NCBI GenBank assembly: GCA_948099385.1
Contig: CANUEZ040000156.1
Location: 4,547,501-4,611,500, forward strand
Length of the DNA: 64,000 nt
Reading direction: 5' to 3'
DNA from: Fasciola hepatica
Lineage: Eukaryota > Platyhelminthes > Trematoda > Plagiorchiida > Fasciolidae
In this document: positions 12,755 to 24,926 of the stretch, piece after piece
How positions within the stretch are numbered: the stretch's first letter is position 1
Layout: the number at the start of each line of letters is the position of its first letter
Position numbers and translations under genes: made by a program
Notes under the pieces: model-generated
Told to the model about the DNA's origin: nothing
The model's input: the letters and a program-made list of their open reading frames with translations, nothing else
Database searches by the model: none

Positions 12755-13591
12755 ATGGATAAACCTATATGTAGCTTGAAAAGAGATCACCAGTGTGGAT
12801 TCATCAGAGATTCGGCTTACTGCTTCCTTCATGAGTGGGTATGCGGGTGTGGGTGGGACAACCTATTTTCTGAAAGGCCTTCTAGGCATTTGGTAGACAT
12901 GACTCCGAGACATGCAGTGGAGAACCATGTGAGGCATTGGTCTATTTTTAGGAGTTGTAACGAGCTGAGTAGCCGGTGGGCCGGGGATGCTGCTCCCTAC
13001 AAAGGTGACAGCCACCGGTCACTCTACTGTTTGCTCCGTCTAATTCGTTCGAACAAACGAACTTCTCAGCTGATTCTAACCGAATCCCCGGGAAATAAAG
13101 ACCTTTTAACTGGCCAAAATAGTTCCACTTTTCCATGTCTTACTTCTGGTGGGAATGCGGTTCACTTGTCCGGTTTGAGTCACCAATCCCACAAGGACTG
13201 AATGCTTATTGTGAAAGTGACGGTTAGGATCAATAAAGTCCCCTGTTCCAGTCACACGCTCACCTCAGACTCCCACTTCCATGATAGCCAGTACACTCGA
13301 CATTTTTTGTCCCATTATTCCAGGTTTCCCAGCCAATTTTATCAAATATACGGTGCTTTCTACTGCTTTTGTAACCTAGAGCAGAATAGTCGATTTCAAA
13401 AGAAGCAATTCACAAAAAGCGGTATTATGTGCAGATATAACATGCGTGTTTCAGTTTGCAATGTCCACCCCGCAAGCCAATGCAAAGGCAATGTTTTTTT
13501 ATTGTTCCAAACGCGAGCACGTATCGAACCTCTTCAACAAGGGTGCTTGCTTAGCACATTGCTCGATTTTGGGAATACGAAAGCCGTGTAG
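12755..13591 (+). other. Two end-to-end open frames, unassigned
   Basis: A frame of 148 codons (12755-13201) ends TGA, and the next frame is open for 129 codons (13202-13591) starting with ATG one base after the stop. The first has charged stretches such as DMTPRHAVENHVRHW; the second is cysteine- and serine-rich. No domain is recognised. This may be a decayed repeat or chance. Confidence 0.2.
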
Positions 13592-14487
13592 CAATCGGTG
13601 AGCATCGCCCTAGACAATATATCAGATAACTGACCTAATTGGTAGCTATGGTTTTTTACTGTTTATACAGTTGGTGTTAATGTTGATAGTGACGATGATA
13701 CAGATAACGAAAATTCTCCCAAATGAGTAGTGGTATACTCAGAGGAACTAAGGACTTCATTTTGGATTCTTCTCAGGCAAAATGAAATTCTCCTCTGTCA
13801 TCAGGAGGTCAAAAATTACCAAAAAGTAATTCGTCATTTTTCTATCCTTCTTAGGAGGCAATAGATCTACCGCCATCCAAAAGACAATTAGAAGAAAATT
13901 CTTCCACTCACTACTGTCACACAGTGCTTGCAGTTCGACAGTGGTCAACCAGGATACGTAGAAAGAAAGAACAGCTACGCCAATGTTCAAGCCACGCGAT
14001 GACGCCCGCTAGACCCCCTCATGGATGAATGTGTGCTTGCATAACTTGTAAAATTGTTTCACAAGGTTTGTCCTCGTTTCTTGCTTTTATCCTGCTGGAC
14101 ACTTTCTGTGTTCGTTAAATCTTAGGGCTTTCATACAAGAATGAAAATGTCAGAACATGTTTATACAGATCAGCATGCAGAGCTTTAAAGTATACCATAG
14201 TTGCTTGAACTATGAAGATTTAGCATTTCTATCCCTGCAGAGTTTTGATGACGAGCGTTTAGCATTGCTCAGAGAGTTACTTGTATTCTAATGAACACGT
14301 TTTGGAAGTTGAACCCAGATATCTGGAAGCGAAAGCTGCTCAAAATCATCACCGTTATCTGACCAATATACTATGTCCCAGTTAAGAACAGACGCTTCAC
14401 CTTTTCATTTACTTTCGTGCACCATTTAAAACAGGTAAGAAATTTGAGCAGTAGACTGAGCATCTCTTGCTACAACTCACCAATCAG

Positions 14488-14605
14488 GGGTAACGATGCT
14501 GTGGCCATGGCCGGACCGCATGAATCCGAGGAAGCAGTTGGATTGGAGCCAAAAACAAATACTGATTCCAGTAGAGCAAAATTCTCAAATACAATGAGTT
14601 CGTAA
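14488..14605 (+). CDS. Candidate terminal exon, unknown protein
   Basis: After CTACAACTCACCAATCAG, a fair acceptor with a pyrimidine-rich run, the frame reads GNDAVAMAGPHESEEAVGLE and then a hydrophilic tail ending FSNTMSS and TAA. The segment is acidic and looks like a protein C-terminus. The upstream exons are unidentified and I recognise no family. Confidence 0.2.
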
Positions 14606-14805
14606 TACTAAATAATCCACACGGCTTGCGCCAGTCACACCTCGCTCTGGTAAAGTTTGGATGTCTGCTCTTTCGACTGTCAGCGTAAATCTCTGAGTTC
14701 TTTCGAGTAAAATGATTGGTTCAAATTCGCTGCTCGCCGATTGGTTAGTTTGCCAAGTCTAGATTACAAACAAACGGACAACCAATCATATTCAATAAGA
14801 CTGTT

Positions 14806-14882
14806 AGGGATCGACCCACAACCTCTAATTGCGTATGACCTGGGTAAAACCTAGAGGTTTAGTCAACTGATTGACTCCGCTG
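14806..14882 (-). repeat. tRNA-like SINE fragment
   Basis: Minus strand: GTCAATCAGTTGACTAAACC as D-arm remnant and GTGGGTCGATCCC as B box. The acceptor stem is absent. Confidence 0.4.
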
Positions 14883-15654
14883 TTTTATGCGCACCCTGTG
14901 CTTGAACACTGAAGGTGATAAAGAAGTATATATTGTAATGCTTCGATTAATGACTGTCTAGCGGGTGTCGATCATGCCTGACCTCAGACCACAGAAAATG
15001 TTGAACTCCCTTTCTAAGTGACCGTTCACTTCTTATTTCGAGTGCATGGCCCCATAAAATTCATCCGATGACCTATTTGTCTTCCGTGCCAACTACATAG
15101 GTTTGCTGGGATTTTGTAAACTAAGCAAGGAGACCACGGTTGGAAACCATCGAAGTTTATAACGACCACTCGGAAAAACTCACTGAAGCAGCCAAGGGTT
15201 TTCAACTAATGAGAAATGAACTGGGCCTTGAGACAAATAATTTGGTAATAGTAGAAAAAAAAGTCATGGTGCAAGCTCCCCAATAAGAGTGGTAAGTTTT
15301 ACTTTTGAAACTCGTCTTTGTGCATTCCCGATCTATAGGGAGCGAAGAGCTTTGGGTGAGACTAATAAAATTAATACTTTTTTCATTATCCACACCCCTG
15401 TGGATATGTCTGTTGTGGAGAAAAATACTTTGCCGCTGAAAAGGAGTATACGCACAAAGGAATTATCTCACTCTGCATTATTCATGACATGTTAGAACAT
15501 CTCCCATGAAGAAATATTTGTCCTCAGCTTATATTTTAGAGCGTCGATATTTCACTTCGCCTAACAGCCTGATGTCATTTAGGTGTTAAAAATCACGTAC
15601 GACCTATGTTCACCAAGTAAATTCTAGCACAATCTACGATAGCACTGCAGTTAC

Positions 15655-15752
15655 AACCACCACAAAAACAACACAACAACAAATACTACTGCTATCACTA
15701 CTACGGCTATTAGCACAAATAGTATTGACAACAAAAACAACAACAACATTAA
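15655..15752. repeat. ACA/CAA-rich low-complexity tract
   Basis: Imperfect trinucleotide repeats of ACA, ACT and CAA over about 100 bases, almost without G. Confidence 0.8.
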
Positions 15753-16157
15753 AATGAATCTTTTCTTTTCTATGGAGACAGACATTTTTCCATGTTGGTT
15801 ATTTTAATCAGCATACTGGACACACTAAATAATATCAGTGGAAATAAATGGAAAATTATTTCACCTTAACTTTCAAAACTCATCCCAAAGCAAATAAATC
15901 CACAAATAATATAAGCACGAATGTATTTCTCAGTTTGATAGCAACTCCATCATTTATTTCAACACGGTATGATCCCACTTACTTACCATTTTTAGCTGGA
16001 GTCAAAAAATCCCCGTTACAATTATGCGTAGACAGGATAGAGATGCGTTAGGTCTATGTGACAAATACTTCTGATACCCACCACATTTGAGCTTGTCGTA
16101 AATCAGAACGATCACGGTGGGATCGATGCATTTAACTGGGCGCGCGAGAGAACAATT

Positions 16158-16322
16158 CTACCCGGTCCTGGTAAATAGTAATCTGGCATATCTGTCTACG
16201 ATGTCACGCAGGAGTGCTTGGATAAGTCCATATGCTAGAGCAGTTCCATGGACCAATTTGTCAGCTTGGGCGATGCTTTCCGGAGTCTGGTGGATCACGA
16301 ATAAAATTAGATTAGGAAGAAA
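16158..16322 (-). other. Coding-like open stretch with acceptor-like border
   Basis: On the minus strand, after GTGATCCACCAG, the frame reads TPESIAQADKLVHGTALAYG, then LIQALLRDIVDRYARLLF, ending TAG. It could form amphipathic helices and looks more like protein than its surroundings. It has no start codon; it may be an exon or a piece of a retroelement. I cannot name it. Confidence 0.2.
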
Positions 16323-17201
16323 TTAAGGTGATATGGACCCTCACAGCTGCGAGTATCTCATTCAGATAAGAACATCTGTTCAAAAGTGAACATCCGCGAA
16401 CCCTATTCCACTTACAACTAAAGTCTATCACAAGACTTTGTTTGACTTGACGTGATTAAGTAATTCTCGTTAACAAATTAATTTATGATAAGTAGATTAA
16501 GACTTGGACAGCAAGGCTTTCTTTTGGGGGATTTGTCTGCTTGATGAAGTGAAATAAACAAACAAAAATGATGTTCCCGGCGTTGAGTTCCCTTGTTCAT
16601 GCCTATCTCTGATAATGATTTTTTCATACGGTTGAAATAAAAAGTATAGTCTATGCACATTTGCATAGATGTAGTGGAGAGTTGTAATTCCAATCCCCGG
16701 CGCAGCCAAAAGTTGAACATCACAGACGGAGGTGGTAGTGGTCGTCCGCTTGAAAATGATCATCATCAGTCTGTCCACCTTCGTCCAATTATAGACTGAA
16801 TCATTTTATCAAAATATTATTCAACTGTTGTGCATAGGGCGAGAAAGGAAAAAGGTTTGTAAAATACTATCTAATTTCATTCCAGTAGCCGACTCTGTCA
16901 ATCTGTCGCGGGATGATACGTTACACAGAGTGGACACTCAAGCCGTCATTCAGAATTCATAAAATCATTTTTGTGTCGTTGCATGGCTCAGTGGATGAGC
17001 AAGACTGATGATTATTAATAAGAATATTATAGTTATACTTCCATTTCCCGGATTTTTGGTGGTGAGTAATGGGTTATCATTAAATGGGGTCTCGTAAACT
17101 AAGGTTTTGTCCAACGCTATGGTTCATCTGATCACCATTGAAAACCATGGAAGCACTGTACAGCTGTTTCGTCTTTGCTGGGAATCGTCAGCTCTTCACA
17201 T

Positions 17202-17414
17202 CTACCGAGCCCCCACAGAGACTCTAGTCCGAGGTAGACTTTTTTGAATCAAATTCCTAACCGCCAGGCTATTTGTGCTAGCTCTTAACGGCTCATCGAA
17301 ACAAGAGGAACGGTGTTCTCTCACCTCATCGGTCAGGCTCCTGGTGGTATGTCCGATGTAACTTATCCCAAACAAACAAGTGAACCGGTAAGCATAGAGG
17401 GAGGTGGTGTCCAC
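17202..17414 (-). pseudogene. Orphan GIY-YIG endonuclease domain, Penelope-type
   Basis: A 70-residue minus-strand frame contains FTCLFGISYIGHTTRSL and, ten residues later, VREHRSSCF. This is the GIY-YIG pattern S-Y-I-G-x-T-x-x-L followed by R-E-H, as in PLE endonucleases, and it ends with a segment like the family's S-x-A-x-x-L-I. It keeps S-Y-I-G better than the copy at 58.2 kb and differs from it in sequence, so it comes from another PLE lineage or a differently aged insertion. No reverse transcriptase blocks are recognisable upstream on the same strand (17.42-17.75 kb), although that stretch is fairly open. It is a fragment with no function expected. Confidence 0.62.
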
Positions 17415-17894
17415 TGGCTACCCGGGTTGGATCTCAACAGCTTATTGAACTAGTTACATTCACAATAATCGTTTTATTGTCGATCACGCTGATAATATTA
17501 TCCATCCCTCCCAGTTCCATAAGGATATTGACCTTATCCTCAAACCTGTTCACATAGTGACCGTCAATCCACACTTACTGTAAAATAATTGCTGTTTACG
17601 ACTGTTTTCTTCAAGTAAACTTGTCTACTTTTGTGTGGTTTTGCCAGGCTGTATATTGGGTGACTACGGACCCAGTGGGTTGTCTTGAGTAAATATAGGT
17701 GATTTACATTGAACCCCGAGTCTATGAGAAGAGCCGGGTTGGCCATTTCCAGTTCGTCTCACTTACATCCCAATATGTCCACAATAGGAGTCGATGGCTG
17801 AGTTGTTGACGGCTTGTTACCGTCTAAAACCAAAAATAGAAGGAGCTTTATCCAACGGTGTTGACGTGAAACAAATATTTGCGGATCGGTCGAG

Positions 17895-18110
17895 ATGACC
17901 TCGAGCGGGACTCTTTGGTTTGCCCTCATTCACCTAGTCGCAGTGCTGAGGCTGGTTGGCTGTGCACCTTGGGTGATTCCCAACCAGTTTGATAAAAGCA
18001 AGTGCAATGCAGTGCTCCCAAGGATTGAAGTGGTGATTTGTACGTTGATACTGCGCCACGGATCATTTCAAAGTGAACTTAATTTTGCTACCACTCAGAC
18101 TGGACTGTGA
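17895..18110 (+). CDS. Short ORF with signal-peptide-like start
   Basis: ATG begins MTSSGTLWFALIHLVAVLRL, a plausible secretion signal with a cleavage point near VGCA/PW, followed by a short mature part with CNAVLPRIEVVI and LILRHGSFQ. The RHG triplet after a hydrophobic strand recalls the start of histidine acid phosphatases (R-H-G-x-R-x-P), but the following arginine and proline are missing, so I do not assign it. It could be a first exon (possible donors AAG/GATTGA or GTG/GTGATT are weak) or a chance ORF. Confidence 0.22.
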   Translation: MTSSGTLWFALIHLVAVLRLVGCAPWVIPNQFDKSKCNAVLPRIEVVICTLILRHGSFQSELNFATTQTGL

Positions 18111-18914
18111 AACAAACACTGTCCAATGGATTGGGTCATGTCAGGCGTATTAGATTATCTGGTTAGGATTTTCAATATTCACCCACCGAGGGACTAGGAA
18201 CTTACCGGTAAATTGCATAATTCGTAGTACTGTTACCTCTATACGGTTGAAAAAATAAAATTCACTACGTGTGCTCCTCCTCACCTATGCTAAAGACCCT
18301 TCGCGCTTAGGTTATTGCTAGTCCCGACCAAGTTCAGTTCGCAAGATGTGGATCCAAAATGGTGGATTTAGGAATGGGCCTATCCGTTGCATTAGACGAA
18401 GACAAAGAACGCTAGACCGTTTATTGCTCATGTGCGCTTATACGTTTCAAAAGTGTAAATTATTGTTTCCTGATGTTTAAACCTAAAATATACTAGGTTC
18501 GGTCAGTCGCATTTACTTGACTTTAGGGATGGTTTCAAACCGTATTTTCCCGATTGAGTTGGAATTGAGTGCTATTTGAATTTAGTCTGCGGGCTTGGAG
18601 TTGGTTTCTTCTAAATCAGATAAGCGAACAAAAAACTAAAATGGTCAGCTAATCTTGTCCATGGAAGATGAATAAACAAGGTGCAGCCGCATATCACCGT
18701 ATCTTATTCAAGAGCTAAATCATTTTGTTGTACATGTTGCAACATTTTGTCGCACTCAGTCATGCGCCATCTTTGCCACATCCAACTTCGACACGGTTAA
18801 CACCTAGACCGAAGGTTATCGGTAGTGTTGCTACGTTCAACACTGGTTATGACGTGAGTCACCCAGGAAAACCAGATATCAGACGGACGAGTTGGATGTG
18901 ATGTGATGTGTATT

Positions 18915-18930
18915 ATGTGTGTGTGTGTGC
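18915..18930. repeat. Short (GT)n
   Basis: About eight GT units, preceded by GATGT repeats at 18895-18910. Confidence 0.85.
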
Positions 18931-19049
18931 CACTGCATGTGCTTGTGCTTTGGTTTGCTTTTATTCTGAGAAGAAGAAGAACACGCATTTTCCTGAGTAA
19001 TAAAGTAACTTTTTCATTGTAAAGGACGCAAAGCATGCATGCATGCATA

Positions 19050-19193
19050 TATACATACATACATACATACATACATACATACATACATACATACATACAT
19101 ACATACGTACATACATACATACATACATACATACATACATACATACATACATACATACATACATACATACATACATACATTCATACATGCATA
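19050..19193. repeat. (TACA)n tetranucleotide array
   Basis: About 35 TACA units with a single ACGT interruption near 19107 and a drifting 3' end. It is open in several frames on both strands (Y-V-C-M type translation), which creates spurious ORFs. Confidence 0.97.
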
Positions 19194-19978
19194 CTTAAAT
19201 ACAAACAATTAGAGAGACAAGCAAATAAACTGATAGGAAAGCGGTGGTCTTTATCGGTTGCAGTTAGGTTCTGTCACGACTTTTGCCAGTACGTTACGTT
19301 ATACGTATTCGGCAAAAGACCCGGCTCAGCATCAGTCGGATAAAAAACTAAGTTGAGTTGTAATCCGCGAGAGTTTTTCTGCCTGTGATTGATTTCTACA
19401 TGGGCTCAGCATCTCTTCGTGATCTCTTCCGATGGCTACGACTTTATTCTATCAGCGGGCTGAGATGGGAACATCGACTAGTCAGTCCGCATGCGTATGA
19501 CCCTCAATCAAATCACAGCATCCTCACGAATGACTCACGATAACTGTGCAAATGTATGCTTTTTAAAACACTGTATGCTTATTATTGATCTCAGTGGATG
19601 GGGCACATCTCAAAAGGTTACAAAGACGTGCTACTTTTTCAGCTATGGTAGGCATTCGGGTGACCGTGGAATTCTACCCACGGTTCCTCATTTAGACGAA
19701 CAAGGTGGTTATACTAAAGTCAGGTATTAAACAAAAACTGTACCATCGTCATGAGGAATTCTATATCACAATACATATGGCAAACACACAAAAGTTTTAA
19801 GCATACAACCAAACCGGTACCAGCATCACACTTGGTACTTAAGAATCGTAAGACTTAGCTGCAGCACATTTACCTCAAATTTCACATCAAAAACTCATTT
19901 TTCAATGTATGAATTAAAAAGCTTCCTATTCAAGATCTACAAATGAAATCTCCGCTGTCTAAAATTTCATCAGGTAAC

Positions 19979-20000
19979 AGCACACACACACACACACACC
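19979..20000. repeat. (CA)n microsatellite
   Basis: About ten CA units; a shorter second CA run is at 20041. Confidence 0.92.
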
Positions 20001-20919
20001 ACAGACAAATGATCACTGACGAACACGGATACATGTACACCCACACACGTACAAGGTTGACACCAGCCGTGCTTCATCCCATATGCGTTAACCAATCAAG
20101 TATCGTCACACGGCCTAGTCCGACTGTAAGCTTGGCTTACGTTTTCACCGCCATGTGACAGTGACTCACGTACTTGCTTTCCTGGTTGCGTCTCTGCTGA
20201 TATGCTTGCTCTCACGTTTGCCGCACACCTGTGGAATGCAGTTTTCCGTTCGTCGCCCCAGGCGATTCATTACACGTAACTGACTTACTCGGCTTCTTGT
20301 CGTCCTTCGACTCAAACGGTTGAGCACAGAAAATGAGAATTCCGCAACAATTTTGTGAGCCACACACAACTAGTGATATAATCTCTTATGTAGTTCGAAA
20401 CCCATCAACCCCGATCACATCAGATGGTGACCTGCTGTCGCCGAGCTTATCACCTAATTAACATGAGGCAATAAGGAGACGTCGGGATCAATATAATCAC
20501 GTGATTGTAGTATATATGCTTTTTTTCTGTGATTTCTAGCAAGAGAGCAGTGGAGCGGCCCGGTGCACTGTGGGCGGTAGACAGTAATAATCATTTTGAG
20601 ACCTGATGGGGACTAGAGAACCCATAAGGTTTAAATATGTCAGTCATGGTAGCCATCCTGACGGCGGTAATACACTGTCTAGCAGTCAGAGTTCCCTGTC
20701 ATCACTCTCGGTGGTCAAACCTCTAAATTTAGACTGGATATTCAGATACGTAAACCTCTTGACCACAACCATTAACTGTTGCACTGAATGGCTTACATAA
20801 TATACCAGCAAATACAGTTTTGTTTGACATTCAGAACGGAACCAATGAACATGAACGATTTTCAAAAATCTCAGAAAAATCATGTTACTCGAATCAGATA
20901 ATTGTCAGACCAATTCACC

Positions 20920-20996
20920 TGGCCTGACAGCACGATTTGGAGTCGAACTTCTAACCTCCACGTGTGTAGAATTACAATTTCCGCAAGTCAGACAAA
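20920..20996 (-). repeat. tRNA-like SINE fragment
   Basis: Minus strand: AGAAGTTCGACTCCAAATC holds a good B box and is preceded by an anticodon-arm-like GTAATTCTACACACGTGG. The A box is weak. Confidence 0.4.
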
Positions 20997-21541
20997 TTTT
21001 GAATGAGTCTTCATGTTAGAAGCCATCGACTTCCTTCGAATGTATACCCATGCATTGACGTTAGCTACATTATAGCGCTTCGTCAATTCCAACACCAACA
21101 ATTCCGCCCCTAGACCAAATGCTAAATTGTCCGCGGTCGAAGTTTGTTCAATGATTAGAAAGAGCCATAAAGCATCTGTTGTTCAGCCTGAATCAATGGG
21201 GTAAACACTGGTGAAGTGCTTCGAAGTGATCATGTGATTTTCTCGTTGTTGCTGCATCAAATCAACCAGTATCATGTGCGGTCGGCTAGCTTCAAACCTG
21301 TTTATAAGTGTTTAGGAGAATGAATTAGGTAATGCTTTGCATACAAATTTCGTTGTGACGGTCGCTCGATTTTTATGACCAGTGATTTGGATGAACATTG
21401 TTGACAAACCCTAAATCATGCACATCCGCACACTGACTCAGGATAGGGTAGTGTGTTGTGTGGTATAGTGTGTGGTTCGACATAGCGCAGTGTAGTTCAT
21501 CCCGGGGCTAATGGTCCCAGACGCGTCAGGTGAGACGAAAC

Positions 21542-21572
21542 CTCCCGGTTGATTGAACGACCAACCGGGGAG
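21542..21572. other. GC-rich hairpin
   Basis: CTCCCGGTTG and CAACCGGGGAG around a 10-base loop, with one bulge. It lies inside an open but unassigned stretch (21549-21788). Confidence 0.5.
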
Positions 21573-22081
21573 CTGTGTTACCCTTTGGACCGCAACAAGC
21601 ATGGAGGCAACAGTTATGCTTCACTACGGTTTCATCGATCGGGGACCGAAAGTTCAGTGGATATTTGGCTGTTCACTGACCATTTATCGCAGTGTCGCAA
21701 TGCTTCGTTGTTATCCATTCCTTTCCCATGTACTTTAATTTATTCGTCATTGTCTTTCATTAAGACAGCTGTTCAAACCGAATTCTAGCGCTTCCCACGT
21801 AAAACTCCCAGCTTTCAGCTATTTGGATCATTTAGCTCCTACCCTTTGATCTTGATTTTCAGATTTGGCGGGCATCAATTCGAATACATCAGTGGATCAA
21901 TTAAAACTCCCTCCATTATTCCCCAGAGTGCATACATTTATCTCACATTTATCTCCCTCGAGCCAATCTGTCCTACTTTAGCCATACATTATTTTACATT
22001 ATCACGAAATATCCGTTCATATAATCATCTGTAACATTTGATCATGTGTCTGGCATGCTTCTGGCCTCTCCGAAATGAACC

Positions 22082-22082
<1 letters not shown>

Positions 22083-22119
<37 letters not shown>

Positions 22120-22132
22120 TAATAATAATAAT
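22083..22132. repeat. (TTA)n joined to inverted (AAT)n
   Basis: About twelve TTA units followed directly by ACTAATAATAATAA, so the 3' part can fold back on the array. Confidence 0.95.
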
Positions 22133-22994
22133 ACATGAAGGATTACTCGTAAATGGAAACCCGTTTCGTCGGTAATAGTGCAAAGCTCGGATACTCAATA
22201 CACCTTGCTGATCGCATGATTCTACAGGCACAAGAAACATAAAGCTAAACCCAATCACGTTAAGAAATGATTTTGTTCTTAAAATATGCATTACTAATTC
22301 ATAAGTGCAGCAGCTTTAGGCCACATGATGAAGTTACCGAAAAGAGTCTATCCAGTGTTCGTGTCTTTTCTATATGGGAAAAGCTTTAAATTACTGAAAT
22401 CCGTTTTAAAGGACCTAGCATAAAGGAGATTTTGTGTGCGTTTGAAAGAAACCGGCTGAAGTCACAGTCGGTAAACTGTCACACCCGGTAAACACACAGA
22501 GGGTCTGTACACGGAAGATCGATAAAGCTTCCAGTTTTCCCAAGCAATGCTATCCCCTTGATTGGGAAACAAAACGGAGAAAGCGAACCCTCATTTCACA
22601 TAGTGGAACAATTGTATTGGAGATGGATGGTTGATGTGAACCTAGGTGATGTCGCATCTTTTTAGGGATGGGACTTCTTTGAAACTACAGACACGTACAG
22701 CCGAAAGAAATAGTTTTTGAATGGGGGCAAAGCGGAGAGGGTGTTGGTGGCACCATTTGATAAAATATAGGCTCGAGGCGGTGGTATGACATCCTTTTAA
22801 GATATCTTTGGATCATTGTGAGATAAACTGCATTAATCTTTCTTATTTGAACAGAAGGAAAAGGTGTATATAAATTCTACACATCTATTGAATATACAAA
22901 ATATTTGTACTTTTCGCTTGCTTGTGAGAAATGACCGGTTGGTCAAGATGTCCGCTGTCATTTACCTTGGAAAGAATAATTGCCTCCTCTTGCT

Positions 22995-23342
22995 CTAGGA
23001 TATTTTCAATACAGAAATATTAAATGTAAAGCAAGGCTCGGACATGTTCATCCTAGGAGAAGCTGGAAAATGAAAGGGATTTTTCCGGACCATACTTTCA
23101 TTGGGAAAATCGACCACCGGATAAAATCGTCCAGGCGTTGAACTATGGGACCACTGTTGGAGGTCATCGAGAAAACAGTTTTCCATGCATAAGGGGAAAT
23201 CCAGCTTCGGATGGGTTGTATTGTATTCTTCAAGGGGTCTCCCGATTAACTCCATTTGATTTATCACATTCTCACAAGTTCCACATCGCATGCAGAAAGT
23301 CGTACCACTCGTCAGCCGAGATGACATCATCAGTGCGTCCAA
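22995..23342 (-). other. Open frame with cysteine pairs, unassigned
   Basis: The 115-codon minus-strand frame has FCMRCGTCENVINQMELIG, then LCMENCFLDDLQQW and PGRFYPVVDFPNES. The C-x-x-C-x-x-C spacing is suggestive of a metal site but stands alone. No family is recognised and no splice borders are convincing. Confidence 0.2.
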
Positions 23343-24746
23343 ATGAAAACACTAAGCAAAGCGATAACGAGTCGACGAAAACGATCAACCTGAGCTGAGA
23401 AAAACACCACTGGTTAAAATCCACGATCCATCACACGTTCTAATTCGATTCTATTTTGATCGTCACCTTCATTCGTGCTTTCAGGAGCGGTACATTTTTC
23501 ACAGAATTATCTCGGGAATTTAGTCATATACTACCATACCATAAAAGTAGCCATTATTCGATATATCCTGTTCTTGGGTGCAACTAAAAGATCCTTACGA
23601 GATTACTTTCCGAGCGCTTGTAGTTATTCTCATGATGCTGTTTGATGAAATGAGTGAGGAGTGAGTGAGTCATTCCATATTTCTAAAAAGTTATGAAGGA
23701 TTTCAAATTGAAAACAATTTTTGAGTTTTTTTAAATCATGATTGCTGTAAGGAATCCAATGGAATAGACCAAATAACTATTCAGTCAATTAGATAATAAA
23801 TCATACCATGAATTTTTCAGTACCCGAAATTAAAAATAGAGATAAACGTTCGAGGAGAAAATCTATGGATAACTTCCTTTATTACAGCTGGTTTAAAGAT
23901 TTTCCGAAATCATTAGATTACTTTGTGTGAGCCTGGATTGCATCACTTTGTATATACTGAACTGCCATTTAAAAGAATGAATACTGATATCACAGAAGTC
24001 CGATGAAATAAATGATTGGTAAGTTGCAAACAGAAGTCCAAAACAGGAAGCATGATGTATCCTGGGTCATTTGGTCGCATCTTTACAAAGTACACACTGC
24101 ATTCGGAGTGATTACTTCCACAACAAAAACGAATGAACTGAATGTTTGAGACCTAGCGTTGTACCACTGGAAGACAGGCTTTCACAGAGCTCTTCAAATA
24201 CTGAACTGTTAAGATTCATGGAGGCGTTGTCAGTCCGTACACACCACCCTAAACCGTGTAAACCATGCGAGCCTGTGATCAGTTTATCATTGCCGTGGTA
24301 ACGAAGTATGGTGATTGTGGTGTGCTTATCCGATAGGCATGTATGTGTGTGCGCGTCATGTGATTTCGGCTTTGTTTCTAGACATTCCGTTCATCCGTTT
24401 TACGATAAAAGCAACTAATTGGACTGCAGTATGCGCCTTGTAAAAATGCAGCTACACGAACTAGGGTACGTCGTGTAATCTGTATTTTGTAATTCTGTTT
24501 TCAAATTTGTAACGGGAAAGCTTGTTTCTTCATTAGTATGCGATCCATTGAGGGGAATCTTTTAATAGCAAATGATGGGATGGCACGATGTACACGAGAA
24601 CGTCGACTGTATTGAAATGTCAGACCTATTAATTTTGACTCTTTTTCGAAAATAATTACAATCGCGGGAGTAAAATGTACAGAAACGATAAGAATTCTGA
24701 AACTTCGGAAGACGTCAATCACAAGTCTCGTGACTTTTTTCGTTAG

Positions 24747-24765
24747 AGATAGAGAGAGAGAGAGA
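24747..24765. repeat. (GA)n microsatellite
   Basis: About nine GA units just outside the left arm of the Tc1-like element. Confidence 0.92.
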
Positions 24766-24850
24766 TGGACTGTAAGTTTGCTACCTCCCTTGTGGTTTTC
24801 GAAGGATTCGTGTTTTGGGATCTTTACCCAACCACCGAGAATTTCCACCT

Positions 24851-24926
24851 TTAGAATACGAAATGCTATTAAACTCACCCAGTTTCTTTGAGATTCCTTT
24901 CCAACCAAACAATTTAGGGGGACCAT
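24851..24926 (-). repeat. Left inverted arm flanking the Tc1 relic
   Basis: The minus-strand reading of this stretch matches the plus strand at 26311-26386 almost base for base, with a two-base gap near the middle. It probably is a terminal inverted repeat of the Tc1-like element. Its reading as protein (PKLFGWKGIS in both arms) could be accidental or the trace of an older coding repeat. Confidence 0.7.

Larger units (their letters stand above)
13592..16157. other. Mostly unique sequence
   Basis: Apart from the exon candidate at 14488, a tRNA-like fragment at 14806 and the ACA-rich tract at 15655, I see no genes or repeats. Confidence 0.45.
18111..21541. other. No gene seen; simple repeats
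   Basis: Holds GT, TACA and CA repeats and the tRNA-like fragment at 20920. The ORFs across 18.8-19.3 kb are products of the repeats. Confidence 0.5.

Noticed and set aside
19035..19343. ORFs of 64-127 codons on both strands across 18.8-19.3 kb
   Set aside because: They translate the (TACA)n array into Y-V-C-M or H-T-Y-I repeats; open frames follow from the repeat unit.
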